A stretch of 64,000 nt of DNA from Ryuthela nishihirai (GCA_038380435.1 JAWZYU010000017.1:26532483-26596482); one strand, 5' to 3'. Positions 44,885 to 56,540 are shown, numbered from the stretch's first letter. The notes: a model not told the origin generated them from the letters alone. Program-made: numbers and translations.

Positions 44885-46350
44885 ACTAAAGCGACTGCTA
44901 CAAGAAAAAAAAAAGCAGAAAAGGAACCGGTCTCCTATTCTAAGCCACTTGTGGGAAGCCTATGCGATACGCATTACTCACAGACAACCAACGAACACCT
45001 AGGGAGTTTCAATCAATACCACCCGCACGGAAGTGACAAGCTAGTGTTAAGCAGCGTCCATTGGAACCTCTACGTCTTCACCTTTTTGTAAGAGCCAGCA
45101 CAGACGTTCTCGCCAATTAACGTAATGGCTTTTACAAATCAACGATCTCGACGTTTAGAAGGCAGAAGAAGAACCTTCCCCCTTTGCCGATGGCAAAAGA
45201 GGTTTCCACTGAATGCACCAACATCAACTCTGATAGCCAAGTGCAATCCCATTTAATTTGTGCATCTCCTATGTGAAGAATTCGTGTCTTTAATACGTGA
45301 TTAAATTGATTGTTCGGAGTTTTTCTATCCCACAGCGGCAGTTTTTTATGCTATGGTATCTAAAATAACTCTTGATGATCGTGATTGAAGAAGTCTAGCA
45401 ACATTAATTTCTTGATTACTTCAGCTTCCCTGACCACTTTTTTTCCTAAAATCTCTCTAGCACTTAAAGTTTTATAAATGTATTTCATTTCCTCCTTGAT
45501 GCACTTTCGAGTTGAAAACTGAAAGATTACAGATAGATGAAAAGAATTATATTTATTTGCAGTGCAATTTAAGATGCATCCATAAAGTTAATCAAACGGA
45601 AAAAAGTACTGTTTTTTAAAATATGTGATATGAGATTTTTAAACAAGTTCAAGGGTCTTAGACTCGAGTTCTTTTTCACTGGCAGGCCATTTTTTAATAA
45701 ATGACAAATAAGGAATAGAGAATAACTGCCTTTTACAAGGGGCGTTATACGCACGGGCAAGTCAGGCCATTCTATCTCGCCACTGATAATATTCACAATA
45801 TGGATATATTTTAACATTTAATTAATATTTTATTCATAAAACGATTTTACCCATGTGCTTAAAAATATTCTCTCAAAAGCATAAAAACCTCTTGTTTCAA
45901 ATGGTTTTATTGAACATACCATATTTATATACATGTTTGCTCAGTAAAGCATAAGTTTCAATAAAAAATCATTTTCTTTGTTTTCGATTCATTCCTGCTT
46001 ACTACATAAGATATCGGCACAAGACTTACTAAGTTACGATGCTGGAAGCTTAAAATTGCCTTCAGTAGCCCACAGTAAAGTAATGCAGTATAAAATATTG
46101 ATCGCGATAACTCGCTCACTCTTCAAGCACTCTCAACCTCTTCTTGAAGAATATGTTAGGGATACTGAACATGGCAATACGTATCTCAGATACGTTCCGT
46201 TGAGATTGCGAAATTGAAAAGGTCAATATGAATGGATGGATTAAGGAGGCCTGGGGATTTCAATGTACCATGAGTTCGATGAGAGGCAAGTGTTGCCATC
46301 CATTATAAAAGAACCAGGCAAGAATGCGCTTACAAAAAGACTCATATATT
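44885..46350. other. Long unannotated stretch
   Basis: About 1.5 kb without a recognised repeat. Open frames at 45569-45817 (minus) and 45978-46217 (plus) show no domain I know. Confidence 0.35.
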
Positions 46351-46363
46351 GACAATTGCGTAG

Positions 46364-46639
46364 GTTGGGTTGTTTTACCTCTGAGCGGCACTTTTCTGCA
46401 CACCATGGGCTAAATGGCCAGGTCACAAGGACCCCGAAGGCTCAGAGAAGGTTGGGGGAGGGGACCCACTGGAACATGATGTGGGAGACAGATGGTAGCG
46501 TCCCATCAAGGCCATCCAGCGTGTTCTTTAACGTGCACAGGGTATGCTCTCCCACACACGGCTTAACGTCCCATCCGACGGACGGCGGCCTTTCCAAGCC
46601 CCTCGGTATCCCCTACTGACCGTGGGCAGGGCGGGGAAA
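46364..46639 (-). mobile_element. SINE-A, 5'-truncated with TSD
   Basis: Ends at gggcagggcggggaaa, so the whole tRNA head is absent. A perfect 13-bp TSD, gacaattgcgtag, lies at 46351-46363 and 46640-46652. Small deletions in the centre (gtatgctctcccacacacgg). Confidence 0.95.
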
Positions 46640-46652
46640 GACAATTGCGTAG

Positions 46653-47073
46653 CTTCAGCGACTACTCAAGGGATTAAAAAGCCTGCACAACTGACTCTTC
46701 GATAATTTTAATAAATCAACAGATAAATAAACCAATAACATTCCGATTGAATAATATATGATCTACGATAACTGTCGAATTATGAACTGCGCAGTCTCAT
46801 TGTCTGCCCAATTCCCACCAATGCCACGCCACAATATATATTTCTAAAGATATCTCGCCTTTATTCCCCTCAGAAATATGGGTTTTTTCAAAAAAAAAAA
46901 AATTAAAGTGTATTTTTCAAAATTATCATCAGTGATACAGAATCTTACTCAATTCATACATACAACTATCAAAGATCCATTCAGAGTTCCACTTGCTTAA
47001 ATACAAATTTCATGTTATGTCAATAGTAATTCAGATACACAACTCAGTTACTTCTTAAACTTCTTATGAAAAA
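46653..47073. other. A+T-rich stretch, nothing recognised
   Basis: No supported feature. Confidence 0.35.
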
Positions 47074-47075
47074 TA

Positions 47076-47153
47076 TACTGCTCACAAAAATTAGGGGATA
47101 TTTCAAAATGAATATGAAGCGATAAAAATATCCACTAATTTTTGTGAGCAGTA
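47076..47153. mobile_element. 78-bp mariner-type MITE
   Basis: Nearly the whole element is terminal inverted repeat: tactgctcacaaaaattag on the left pairs with ctaatttttgtgagcagta on the right. TA flanks it at 47074-47075 and 47154-47155. The ends are of Tc1/mariner style. No coding capacity. Confidence 0.88.
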
Positions 47154-47507
47154 TATGTGGCTGATTATAATTTAAAAATCTCAATCACTTCTATTTAAAT
47201 CTCCATTTCCAATAATATACGTTCAGTATTTAAAGTTAGATCGTTTTCCAAAAAAAAAAAAATCATTCAATATTGGCAAAAGCTAATATAACTATTTAAG
47301 CGAACTGCTAAATATTCCCTTGCACGTATTAACCAAGTTCAGTTCAACGGTTACTGCTTTCGTTAGAACTCGTTTTTATCAAGTTTTAGAGAAGGAACTG
47401 CTGCTCTGAAATATCCCGATTTCCGTAATCTTTACATACCGAAAGAATAATTTTTCACGGCTCAAGATAATTTCCGCCCCTATACCCATGTCACCAAGAT
47501 ACTTATA
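47154..47507. repeat. A+T-rich stretch with a long-TIR arm remnant
   Basis: 47175-47250 carries aaaaatctcaatcactt and tacgttcagtatttaaagtt, matching arms of the long-TIR families. The rest is unrecognised. Confidence 0.5.
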
Positions 47508-47518
47508 CAGCCTAATAG

Positions 47519-47890
47519 GTGCGGGGGTGGCTCAGTCGGCAGCGCGCCAGGCTCGTAATCTGTAGTTCCCAGGTTCGAGTCCCAGTTGGGTCAGCGTTGA
47601 GATTTATCTCCGCAAAATTTCCACGCCCTGCCCACGGTCAGTAGGGCACACCGATGGGCTTGAAAAGGCCCGTCGGATGGGACGTTAAGCCGTGGCCCCT
47701 TGTGCGGGAGAGCCATACCCTGTGCACGTTAAAGAACACGCTGGATGGCCTTGACGCGAGGCTACCATCTGTCTCCCGTCCATCTACCACCCCTCCCCCA
47801 ACCTTCTCTGAACCTTCGGGGTCCTTGTGGCCTGGCCATTTAACCCATGGTGTGCAAAAAAGTGCCGCTCAGAGGTAAAACAACCCAACC
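47519..47890 (+). mobile_element. SINE-A with small deletions and TSD
   Basis: An 11-bp TSD, cagcctaatag, at 47508-47518 and 47891-47901. Two short deletions remove part of gccgccgtccgtcgg and of caacagctgttccagtgg. Confidence 0.94.
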
Positions 47891-47901
47891 CAGCCTAATA
47901 G

Positions 47902-48169
47902 TGGTTAAATACTTTGTAAAACAGTTATGAAGATAAAAAAAAAACACGAATATTGTTGAAAAATGTAGAATGAAATAATTTTGATCGAGAGCTTCATCTT
48001 CATTCTCAGTCTCAGACAAGTATTAAATATTTTGCAAACAATGTATATCACGCATTCAGAGTGTTTGGATTTGTATGCCATTTCATACAGAAGTTTTTCC
48101 AGATACAGTTTTATTACTTGATCTCAACATATCACTGAGAGTAAATATAAAAAAATAAATAAATACCCC
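47902..48169. other. A+T-rich spacer
   Basis: No supported feature. Confidence 0.4.
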
Positions 48170-48215
48170 CTCAAGCAGCTGCTTGCCACAGAGGTCTGAC
48201 AGGAGCCTACAAGAG
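48170..48215 (-). mobile_element. SINE-B, 3' tail fragment
   Basis: ccccctcaagcagctgcttg, then ccacagaggtctgacaggag, preceded by aataaataaata. A short 5'-truncated copy. Confidence 0.82.
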
Positions 48216-48324
48216 AATAAAAACTAATCAAAGAGAACAAGAAGAGAATGAAAACATCCATCCCATTAAAATAAGATAATTAGCATTCGAGATAATACGT
48301 AGGTAATTTTTAAAATGATAATCT

Positions 48325-48450
48325 CATTGGTAGGGTAGTTCGAGTGCTCGGCTGAGGAGTACAAGGGATCTGGGTTTGAATCCCGGATAGGGCACGGATA
48401 TTTTCTTTTTGGATGTATTATGTCTTTATGCTCAGGTCTCGACTCCATCA
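48325..48450 (+). mobile_element. SINE-B-like tRNA head
   Basis: A B-box-like gggtttgaatcccggatag followed by ggcacggatattttctttttgg. The A-box part is ggtagttcgagtgctcgg. It is a variant or older relative of the SINE-B head, lacking the tail. Confidence 0.6.
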
Positions 48451-49405
48451 CAAAACAAACATTCCTACGTATCGTATTATACTGGCATGCTTCTATCAGA
48501 AACGTGGCAAAGTGCGCTGCCTGAAGATTTTTTTGAGGGCAATGGAAATAATCATTCTCAACAAAAATCAGTAGTTTCACATTAAGTCAGTAAGGGACTG
48601 AATTCGAGTTACCGATTTTCTAAACTAAATTCAGGAAGAATGACGCTGAATTAAATATTGAATATCGAAGCAAAATCTCCCCAAAATTTTTACTTCCAAA
48701 AGTATTTAAAATGATCAAATCTTGTAGAAGGTATTTTTTTAATTTTATGAATACCTATGAATTTTTCTACAATAATTGAAAAAATAAAATGCTTGTATCG
48801 ACCAGTTTGCTTTAGATAAGCGCCTGATACCTGAAATGAATAGTCATCTATTACTTGTCATTCAGAAGTTTTTCATAACTTTAAAGAGCGAAAGCTAGAC
48901 CAAGTTTTTGTTCACTTACGAATATTCCTCTCAATTCCTTGTACATAAATCGTTCATAACATCTCTATTTGCCCGTTGCAATCTTCGTTTAAGAAGTCAT
49001 CACATTAACTCAAGGTATTTGGGCAGAAAACTTTAAATTCTAGCCATCAACAAACAGAAAACGTCAAAAATATTTTACGCAAAAATTGTAAAACACAATT
49101 CCCTGTGAATTAAAGAGTATTAAAAATAACATTTCAACTTTTGTTACTAAATTGGTTACTGGAGTTTGATACGATAGACGTTAATTTTATGTAACTTCCA
49201 AATAGCCTAATTGCATTCAATCACGAATATTAAATACATTATCTGAAGCATAATTAAAATGCAAAATAATAAAAGACTGGGACTCGAAGTCTGATTGAAA
49301 CAAATGTTAATTTAAATTAATACGATATGAATATAAAACTGTACAAATTAAATGAAAAAATTTAAATGAAAAAAATAATAATTTGTATGATGATTCAGAA
49401 AAAAA
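48451..49405. other. A+T-rich stretch, nothing recognised
   Basis: About 950 bases with no supported feature. Confidence 0.35.
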
Positions 49406-50122
49406 AGTTGGGTTGTTTTAACACTGAACGGCACTTTTCTAGACACGATGGATGAAATAGCCAGGTCACAAAGACCCCAAGGGCTCAGGGTTGGTAAGGA
49501 CAAGGGGACCCAATGGGCATCTGTTAGGAGACAGATGGAAGCCTCTCGTCAAAAGTAACGAGCAGAGTATATGGATCTACAGTACACGGGGTGAAGGGGG
49601 TTGGCTCAGTCGGTAACGTACCAGGGTTGTAATGCGTGGTTCCCAAGTTCGAGTCCTACATCAGCCAGCTTTGAGATTTCCACCAAAACGTTCATCCTGC
49701 CTTCGATCAGAAAGTAATCATCGATGGGCTTGGAAAACTTACCGTCCTTCGGATGGAACGTAAAACAGGTTCTCGTGTGAGGCAGAAGAGCATATCCTGT
49801 GACATTAAAGAACAAAGAACTATCTGTCTCCTTCCAGCTGTCAAGTGGATTCACTTCCCAACCTTCTCTGAGCCATTGGGGTCCTTGTGACCTGGCAATT
49901 TAGCAATTTGTATGCAAAAAAGGCGCCCAGAGGTAAACAGCCGAATCTGCACACGGGCCACGACTTTACGTGCCATCCGTTGGGAAGGCGGCATTTCCAA
50001 AGACCATCGATGTCCGGGGAAGGGGAGCTCTAGCGGAGGGAACTCTAGAGAGTTGGCATACTGGGACTCAACCTGAGAGCTGCATATTACGTGCCTGGCG
50101 CGATACCGCTGAACCATCCCCC
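49406..50122 (-). mobile_element. SINE-A, old, split by another old SINE
   Basis: The tail half is 49406-49590 and the centre plus head is 49947-50122. The inserted plus-strand copy is bracketed by tacacggg and cacacggg, remains of a short TSD. Confidence 0.82.
49591..49946 (+). mobile_element. SINE-A, old, nested
   Basis: A diverged sense copy (gggttggctcagtcggtaac to gcccagaggtaaacagcc) inserted in the old minus-strand SINE. The head still has recognisable A and B boxes. Confidence 0.85.
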
Positions 50123-50174
50123 AGAGAATAATTATTATTCATACTGGATAATTTGCTCATTTTAATATGTTAAG

Positions 50175-50275
50175 GTCGTCCCGTGGCCGAGTGGTCATGG
50201 AACAACCTTTTACTATGGCATATAAACTGGCAGACTCCTGTCAGACCTCTGTGGCAAGCAGCTGCTTGAGGGAAT
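50175..50275 (+). mobile_element. SINE-B with internal deletion
   Basis: The A-box region gtggccgagtggtca is joined directly to ttttactatggcatataaac and the tail agcagctgcttgagg. The B box and middle are missing. Confidence 0.83.
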
Positions 50276-51395
50276 ATTCTTATACTTTTAAAATGTTATG
50301 CATTCTGGTTGATTAAAAAATAATACTAAAACATTTTATAACTGCCATGTTTCCTTTACTTTTAGAAACAAATCCTAAAGGCGGGCACAACTGCTCTCAA
50401 GTATTCCAGAGCTACACTTCTTTAAATTCTGAATGAAATATGTTAAAAGTCATGAATTCCACACATTTGTATCTATGTGTTGAGCCGTTTTTCCCCAGTG
50501 ACATTCTGCATTGAACATTAATTTTACAAGTTACCTAGCTTAGAATTTTGATTCATATTGGCGTAAAACTGAAATGTTCATTTCGTTTTCAGGCCGCAAG
50601 TATATTAAGAGACTTTGAAATTCTAAGGAAAGGAAATATGCATCTCAATGCATTCAGAAATAGCCTTAATATACCGCAGAAATTAATATTTATGAACGAT
50701 AGATATGGGACTGGAACGATGATAGTCTTGCTATAATAAATACATTCCACTGTGTGCATAATAAAGGTCATCCCAACCCGAGTTAGGGAGAAATTATAAA
50801 TGCTAAATTCGGCCATGTTACTGAGAAAGTGGCGACAACGCTTATCTCACTTGAAACACCCAACTAGGCCACGTATTCAATATTCTGAACTAAGGTTAAT
50901 GAATGCCAGCGAGATAGAATATATGAAACAATCTACACCCAAGACTGGAGAATTAATTCCTCCCTTAAACCGGATGCAAAAGGCATAAGAGAAACTTGTC
51001 CTCTACTGAGCTATCGGAAAAGCGGAGGTTCAGATTGCAATGCGCAAGGCTAATGAAGCAATCAATGCTTACAGCAGGTTTATGTTCATATGCAAACATT
51101 AAGGCATCTCGTTATCTTAGTATGCATTCAATAGGCGAGATGTTTCTAACACCTTAGAAACAAAATCGATGGAATACATAAAGGGAAAATCTCTACATTT
51201 TTATGAGAAAACAATTTTGTTTATGATAGAAGACTAAATGCACATACAAAATTGAATGATGTGGGAGAAAACCACTTAGCGCCAGAAACTGTACGCATAT
51301 TTTTATTGCTGCGCGTTTTTCGTAACAAATAATGGATTTTTTCATCGGAGGATGGCGGCCTATCTTTCGGAATCTGATTTATTTATGTATTTACT
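50276..51395. other. Unannotated stretch with a possible terminal exon
   Basis: A good acceptor (tcatttcgttttcag) ends at 50592, followed by 47 open codons (AASILRDFEILRKGN...) to a stop at 50736. A second open frame lies at 50800-50988. Neither has a domain I recognise. Confidence 0.3.
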
Positions 51396-51406
51396 AGAAT
51401 TTTGAG

Positions 51407-51784
51407 TTGTTTTACCTCTGAGCTGCACTTTTTTGCACACCATAGGCTACATGGCCAGGTCACATGGACCCCGAAGGCTCAGAGAAGGTTGGGGGAGGGG
51501 ACCCACTGGAACAGCTGTTGGGAGACAGATGGTAGCCTCCCGTCAAGGCCATCCAGCGTGTTCTTTAACGTGCACAGGGTATGGCTCTCCCGCACACGGA
51601 GCCACGGCTTAACGTCCCATCCGACGGACGGCGGCCTTTCCAAGCCCATCGGTATCACCTACTGACTGTGGGCAGGTCGGGGAATTTTGCGTAGATAAAT
51701 TTCAACGTTGACCCAGCTGGAACTCGAACCTGGGAAATACAGATTACGAGCCTGGCGCACTACCGACTGAGCCACCCCCGCCCC
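51407..51784 (-). mobile_element. SINE-A, full length with TSD
   Basis: A perfect 11-bp TSD, agaattttgag, at 51396-51406 and 51785-51795. The tail has lost the ggg of the pentamer. Confidence 0.95.
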
Positions 51785-51860
51785 AGAATTTTGAGACTCT
51801 CGGAAAGCAATTTATACTTAAAGTACTCAATAAACGTGAAGACTGTACGAAATATTTGCT

Positions 51861-52036
51861 AGGTTTAACGCGCTTGGTTACTGATCTAAGGACCTGGGTT
51901 CGAACTCGGGATAAGGCATGGATGTTTGTATTGATTTTCTGCTGATGTCCTGTCATCCTCACAGACCTACTATGGCGTATTTAAGTGACAGTCTCCTGTC
52001 AGACCTCTGTGGCAAGCAGCTGCTTGAGTGGGTATA
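51861..52036 (+). mobile_element. SINE-B, near full length
   Basis: Sense copy: acgcgcttggttactgatct, B box gggttcgaactc, ggcatggatgtt, then the tail cctctgtggcaagcagctgc and an A/T run. The first bases of the head (A box) are missing. Confidence 0.88.
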
Positions 52037-52261
52037 TATTTATTATTTTATTTTTTGTGTCAGTTAGCAGTTACATCTCTGGTTTTGATGGAAGAAGAAC
52101 CGGAACCATTAATATTCTGATAACATATAAGGTTCTGTTTACTAACAGAGTTTATTTCGGCCTCATTCATTCTTCTGCTAATAGGAGACTGGCGATATGT
52201 CCACGATAGGGAGGAAACGAAGCCATAGGCTTTATGAATTTTAAAACATCATAAGGAAATG

Positions 52262-52646
52262 GGTTGGGTTGTTTTACCTCTGAGCAGCATTTTTTTGCAC
52301 ACCATGAGCTAAATGGCCAGGTCACAAGGACCCCGAAGGCTCAGAGAAGGTTGGGGGAGGGGACCCACTGGAACAGCTGTTGGGAGACAGATGGTAGCCT
52401 CCCGTCAAGGCCATCCAGCGTGTTCTTGAACGTGCACAGGGTGTGGCTCTCCCGCACACGGGGCCACAGCTTAACGACCCATCCGACGGACGGCGGCCTT
52501 TCCAAGCCCATCGGTGCCCCATACTGACCGTGGGCAGAGCGGGGAATTTTGAGGAGATAAATCTCAACGCTGACCCAGCTGGGGCTCGAACCTGGGAACT
52601 ACAGATTACGAGCCTGGCGCGCTACCGACTGAGTCACCCCCGCCCC
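52262..52646 (-). mobile_element. SINE-A, full length with TSD
   Basis: A perfect 12-bp TSD, cataaggaaatg, at 52250-52261 and 52647-52658. Confidence 0.96.
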
Positions 52647-52658
52647 CATAAGGAAATG

Positions 52659-53941
52659 AATTAAATGCATCGATATGCCGTTACTTATTGAACATTGCTG
52701 CAAAAGTATTGAAAAATATCGTTACTGTATCAGCATGAAAACCTGAGCGCTTTCAGTTTCGTTTCTAAAGCAATCACCATCAGACAAAAAGGAAGAACGA
52801 AGTTCATTTGAGGTGAAAGTTCATTTTGCTGAGAAAATGGTCAGAACAATATTTAAAGAATGTTAATTTTAAAAGCATCTAATACATAGACGATTGTGAG
52901 CGACTGATTGACGGCTGACAAGGGATCACGCTGATTCTAACTATGATGCAGAAATAGTCGAATTCTGAAAATTTGCACCTAGGGGTATTCGTGGTTTCGC
53001 AAAATATACGAAATTTGACCTCTGATGTGTCCTTTAAGGTCAAATAAAGGTCAAACCATGATCTACGAATGCCAGAAACGTACGTTGGTGTGTGTGTGTG
53101 GGGGAAGGGGGGGGGGGTTTACGAAATTTCGAATCCGGGGGTGTTCTTCTGGGTCAAATGTCACTTGGTGTTAGAGGGCTAAAACATTGGTGCCTGGGAG
53201 TATTTTGAAACGTATGTCTGAGAAATGATGCTAAATTTTGGACGCGATGGGTCCTCCCGAGGTCAAAGGTCAAATTTCCATATACCGGTGTTGGAGAGCT
53301 AAATATCAGCGAGTTCTATTTCAGGAAGTACAACTCGGATTTAAGGATTTTCAGATTCTGTGTCGCATCCAAGGTCAAATAGAGGTCGAAGTGAAGAACT
53401 AGAAATCAAGATGTACCCCGAAAGAACCGATTGATTTCTGGTAGTTCGCAATCCCAGTTGTTTTATGAGTTCATGCAAATTCAAGAACGCAGCTTGCTTC
53501 TATGCAATTCACATCAGTAAACAACCGGAAATATGAGCCAAGTATTATTTTCCTTCTGGTCAATTTCTCATCAAGGTACTTTTTCATCCAACAGATTTTG
53601 TTCATTTCCCTAATGATTATGTAAGACAATCGAAAGTACTTTTTAAACGCATTTTCATTAAATAAAAACTTAACGAAGAATATTATTAATTTCATTATTA
53701 TTTTATTGGATCACGATGCCGTGGAACTAAATTAAAAAAGTATTTAAGCTATTACTTGAATTACTTATTAACATTAGTATATAACATTCTAAAAAATTTC
53801 GAATTCAGTTACCTAGTACGTTCTCTCAAGTAATTAGAATAACCCGGCACTTTGTTTCTTTTGGACGCCGATAAATATAAAATACATTTAGATACATTTT
53901 AACTTTAATGTACAATTAAGAAATACGACCATATCAGCATT
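52659..53941. other. Unannotated stretch with AGGTCA repeats
   Basis: The part 52980-53400 is less A+T-rich and repeats ggtcaaa and a gagggctaaa/gagagctaaa motif, suggesting an old degenerate repeat. A (TG)n and G-run lies at 53090-53120. The remainder is A+T-rich. Confidence 0.4.
53037..53388 (+). promoter_or_regulatory. Cluster of nuclear-receptor-like AGGTCA direct repeats
   Basis: AGGTCA pairs at 53037/53048 (5-base spacing), 53260/53267 (1-base spacing) and 53372/53383 (5-base spacing, second half AGGTCG). These match DR5 and DR1 response-element geometry. They may be only the conserved part of a repeat unit. Confidence 0.35.
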
Positions 53942-53952
53942 GATTTCGTCAG

Positions 53953-54334
53953 TTGGGTTGTTTCACCTCTGAGCGGCACTTTTTTCCACACCATGGGCTA
54001 AATGGCCAGGTTACATGGAACCCGAAGGTTCAGAGAAGGTTGGGGGAGGGGACCCACTGGAATAGCTTTTGGGAGAAAGATGGTAGCCTCCCGTCAAGGC
54101 CATCCAGCGTGTTCTTTAAAGTGCACAGGGTATGACTCCCCCGCACACGGGGCCACGGCTTAACATCCCATCCGACGGACGGCGTCCTTTCCAAGCCCAT
54201 CGGTGTCCCCTACTGACCGTGGGCAGGGCGGGGAATTTTGCGGACATAAATCTCAACGCTGACCCAGGTGGGACTCGAACCTGGGAACTACAGATTACGA
54301 GCCTGGCTTGCTACCGACTGAGCCACCCCCGCCA
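53953..54334 (-). mobile_element. SINE-A, full length with TSD
   Basis: A perfect 11-bp TSD, gatttcgtcag, at 53942-53952 and 54335-54345. Confidence 0.96.
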
Positions 54335-54472
54335 GATTTCGTCAGAAACACTGCTCTAAGACTTTGCTCGACTACGTGAAGGGACAGAAAATTTTTTTTT
54401 AGGTTTCTACCAACATATCCAATAAGAAACTGGTATTATATACATTTATATACACAAAGTGATCGCTTTATT

Positions 54473-54599
54473 AGGTTGATTTGGATATTTTTACCTCCAA
54501 GAGACATCTTTTTCCATTCATTGGGCTACCTGGCCGAATCAAAGATCCCAATCGCTCAGAGAAGGTTGGGGAAGGGAACCCACTGGACAACTGTTAGGG
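54473..54599 (-). mobile_element. SINE-A, old 3' fragment
   Basis: ttaggttgatttggatattt to actggacaactgttagg. The continuation ctgacagctgttaggagaca at 55484-55513 suggests the young SINEs between were inserted into it. Confidence 0.78.
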
Positions 54600-55097
54600 T
54601 TGTTTGGGTTGTTTTACCTCTGAGCGGAGGGGCGGGGGTGGCTCAGTCGGTAGCGCGCCAGGCTCGTAATCTGTAGTTCCCAGGTTCGAGTCCCAGCTGG
54701 GTCAGCGTTGAGATTTATCTCCGCAAAATTCCCCGCCCTGCCCACGGTCAGTAGGGGACACCGATGGGCTTGGAAAGGCCGCCGTCCGTCGGATGGGACG
54801 TTAAGCCGTGGGCCCGTGTGCGGGAGAGCCATACCCTGTGCACGTTAAAGAACACGCTGGATGGCCTCGACGGGAGGCTACCATCTGTCTCCCAACAGCT
54901 GTTCCAGTGAGTCCCCTCCCGCAACCTTCTCTGAGCCTTCGGGGTCCTTGTGACCTGGCCATTTAGCCCATGGTGTGCAAAAAAGTGCCGCTCAGAGGTA
55001 AAACAACCCAACCCAAAACCTCTGAGCGGCACTTTTTTGCACACCATGGGCTAAATGGCCAGGTCACATGGACCCCGAAGGCTCAGAGAAGGTTGGG
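54600..55097 (-). mobile_element. SINE-A tail fragment split by a nested SINE
   Basis: 54600-54627 and 55030-55097 together make the last 100 bases or so of a SINE. They are separated by the plus-strand copy at 54628-55017. It runs directly into the next SINE at 55098 through gaaggttgggggttgggttg. Confidence 0.88.
54628..55017 (+). mobile_element. SINE-A, full length, nested with TSD
   Basis: A young copy close to the consensus. A 12-bp TSD, acctctgagcgg, taken from the target SINE, lies at 54616-54627 and 55018-55029. Confidence 0.96.
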
Positions 55098-55483
55098 GGT
55101 TGGGTTGTTTTACCTCTGAGCGGCACTTTTTTGCACACCATGGGCTAAATGGCCAGGTCACATGGACCCCGAAGGCTCAGAGAAGGTTTGGAAGAGGGGA
55201 CCCACTGGAACAGCTGTTGGGAGATAGATGATAGCCTCCCGTCAAGGCCATCCAGAGTGTTCTTTAACGTGCACAGGGTATGGCTCTCCCGCCCACGGGG
55301 CCACGGCTTAACGTCCCATCCGACGAACGGCGGCCTTTCCAAGCCCATCAGTGTCCCCTACTGACCGTGGGCAGGGCGGGGAATTTTGCGGAGATAAATC
55401 TCAACGCTGACCCAGCTGGGACTCGAACCTGGGAACTACAGATTACCAGCCTGGCGCGCTACCGACTGAGCCACCCCCGCCCC
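55098..55483 (-). mobile_element. SINE-A, full length
   Basis: A young copy continuous with the tail fragment before it, so 54600-55483 without the nested copy has a dimer-like structure with a different junction from the dimers at 6500 and 44388. Confidence 0.93.
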
Positions 55484-55513
55484 TGACAGCTGTTAGGAGA
55501 CAGGTGGTAACCT

Positions 55514-55954
55514 CCGTCGGTAGTGCCCCAAGCTCGTAATCTACAGTTAACCACGCTCGAGTCAAACCTGAACTAGCATTGAATTTATCTCTGCAAAACT
55601 CCCCGCCCTGCCTTTGATCACTAAAGGGCATCGATGGACTTGGAAAGGTCGTCATCCATGGAATGGGACATTAAGCCGTGGTTCCGCGTATTCAAGCTAA
55701 TCCACACAACCAGGAAATATCCATAAAATATCTAAGATGATTAATGGCTACCCGTTTGTCATCTTACATACCTTATGGATGTTTTAAGGATATTGTGGTT
55801 AAGAACACACTGCATGGCCTTGACGGGAGGATACCATCTGTCTCCTGACAGCCTCCAGTGGATTCTCAAACTTTTTTTGAGCCCCAGCAGTTTTTGTACC
55901 TGGCCCTTTAGCCCATTGTGTGCAAAAAAAGTGCGGCCTTATAGGTAAAAAAAA
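55514..55954 (+). mobile_element. SINE-A, old, interrupted
   Basis: The head to centre is at 55514-55697 (gtcggtagtgccccaagctc onwards) and the remaining centre to tail at 55800-55954. The gap is filled by a short inverted-repeat insert. Confidence 0.8.
55698..55799. mobile_element. Short inverted-repeat insert (possible MITE)
   Basis: About 100 bases with imperfect inverted arms: aaccaggaaatatccataaa pairs loosely with ttaaggatattgtggtt, and taagatga with catctta. It interrupts the old SINE. Confidence 0.5.
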
Positions 55955-56540
55955 CTTACACAAGGGCAACGGCTTTATATTCCATATGAAGGGCGACAGT
56001 CTTTCCAAGCCCACCGGTGTTTTCCTTTCTCACCTGGGGTGGGGGTGACTCAGTCGGTAGCGCGCCAGGCTCGTAATCTGTAGTTCCCAGGTTCGAGTCC
56101 CAGCTGGGTCAGCGTTGAGAATTATCTCCGCAAAATTTCCCCGCTCTGCCCACGGTCAGTAGGGGACACGATGGGATTGAAAAGGCCGCCGTCCGTCGGA
56201 TGGGACGTAAAGCCGTGGCCCCGTGTGCGGGAGAGTCATACCCTGTGCACGTTAAAGTACACGCTCGATGGCCTTGACGGGAGGCTACCATCTGTCTCCC
56301 AACAGCTGTTCCAGTGGGTCCCTTCCCCCAACCTTCTCTGAGCCTTCGGGGTCCTTGTGGCCTGGCCATTTAGCCCATGGTGTGCAAAAAAAGTGCCGCT
56401 CAGAGGTAAAACAACCGAACCCTTTCTCACCGAGGGCAGTACGAGAGTTCCCAGAAGAAATTCTCAACGCAGCCACATTTGGGATTCGAACTGCAGATTA
56501 CTCGCCTTGCACGCTACCAACTAAGCAACCCCTCGTCCCA
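55955..56540 (-). mobile_element. SINE-A, old, split by a young SINE
   Basis: The fragments 55955-56034 (centre) and 56432-56540 (region before the head and head, gggattcgaactgcagatta) flank the plus-strand copy. Confidence 0.82.
56035..56420 (+). mobile_element. SINE-A, full length, nested with TSD
   Basis: An 11-bp TSD, cctttctcacc, at 56024-56034 and 56421-56431, taken from the old SINE. The A box has one change (tgactcagtcgg). Confidence 0.95.

Noticed and set aside
45569..46217. Open frames of about 80 codons on both strands
   Set aside because: No domain and no codon or splice context. Length is within chance for A+T-rich DNA of this size.
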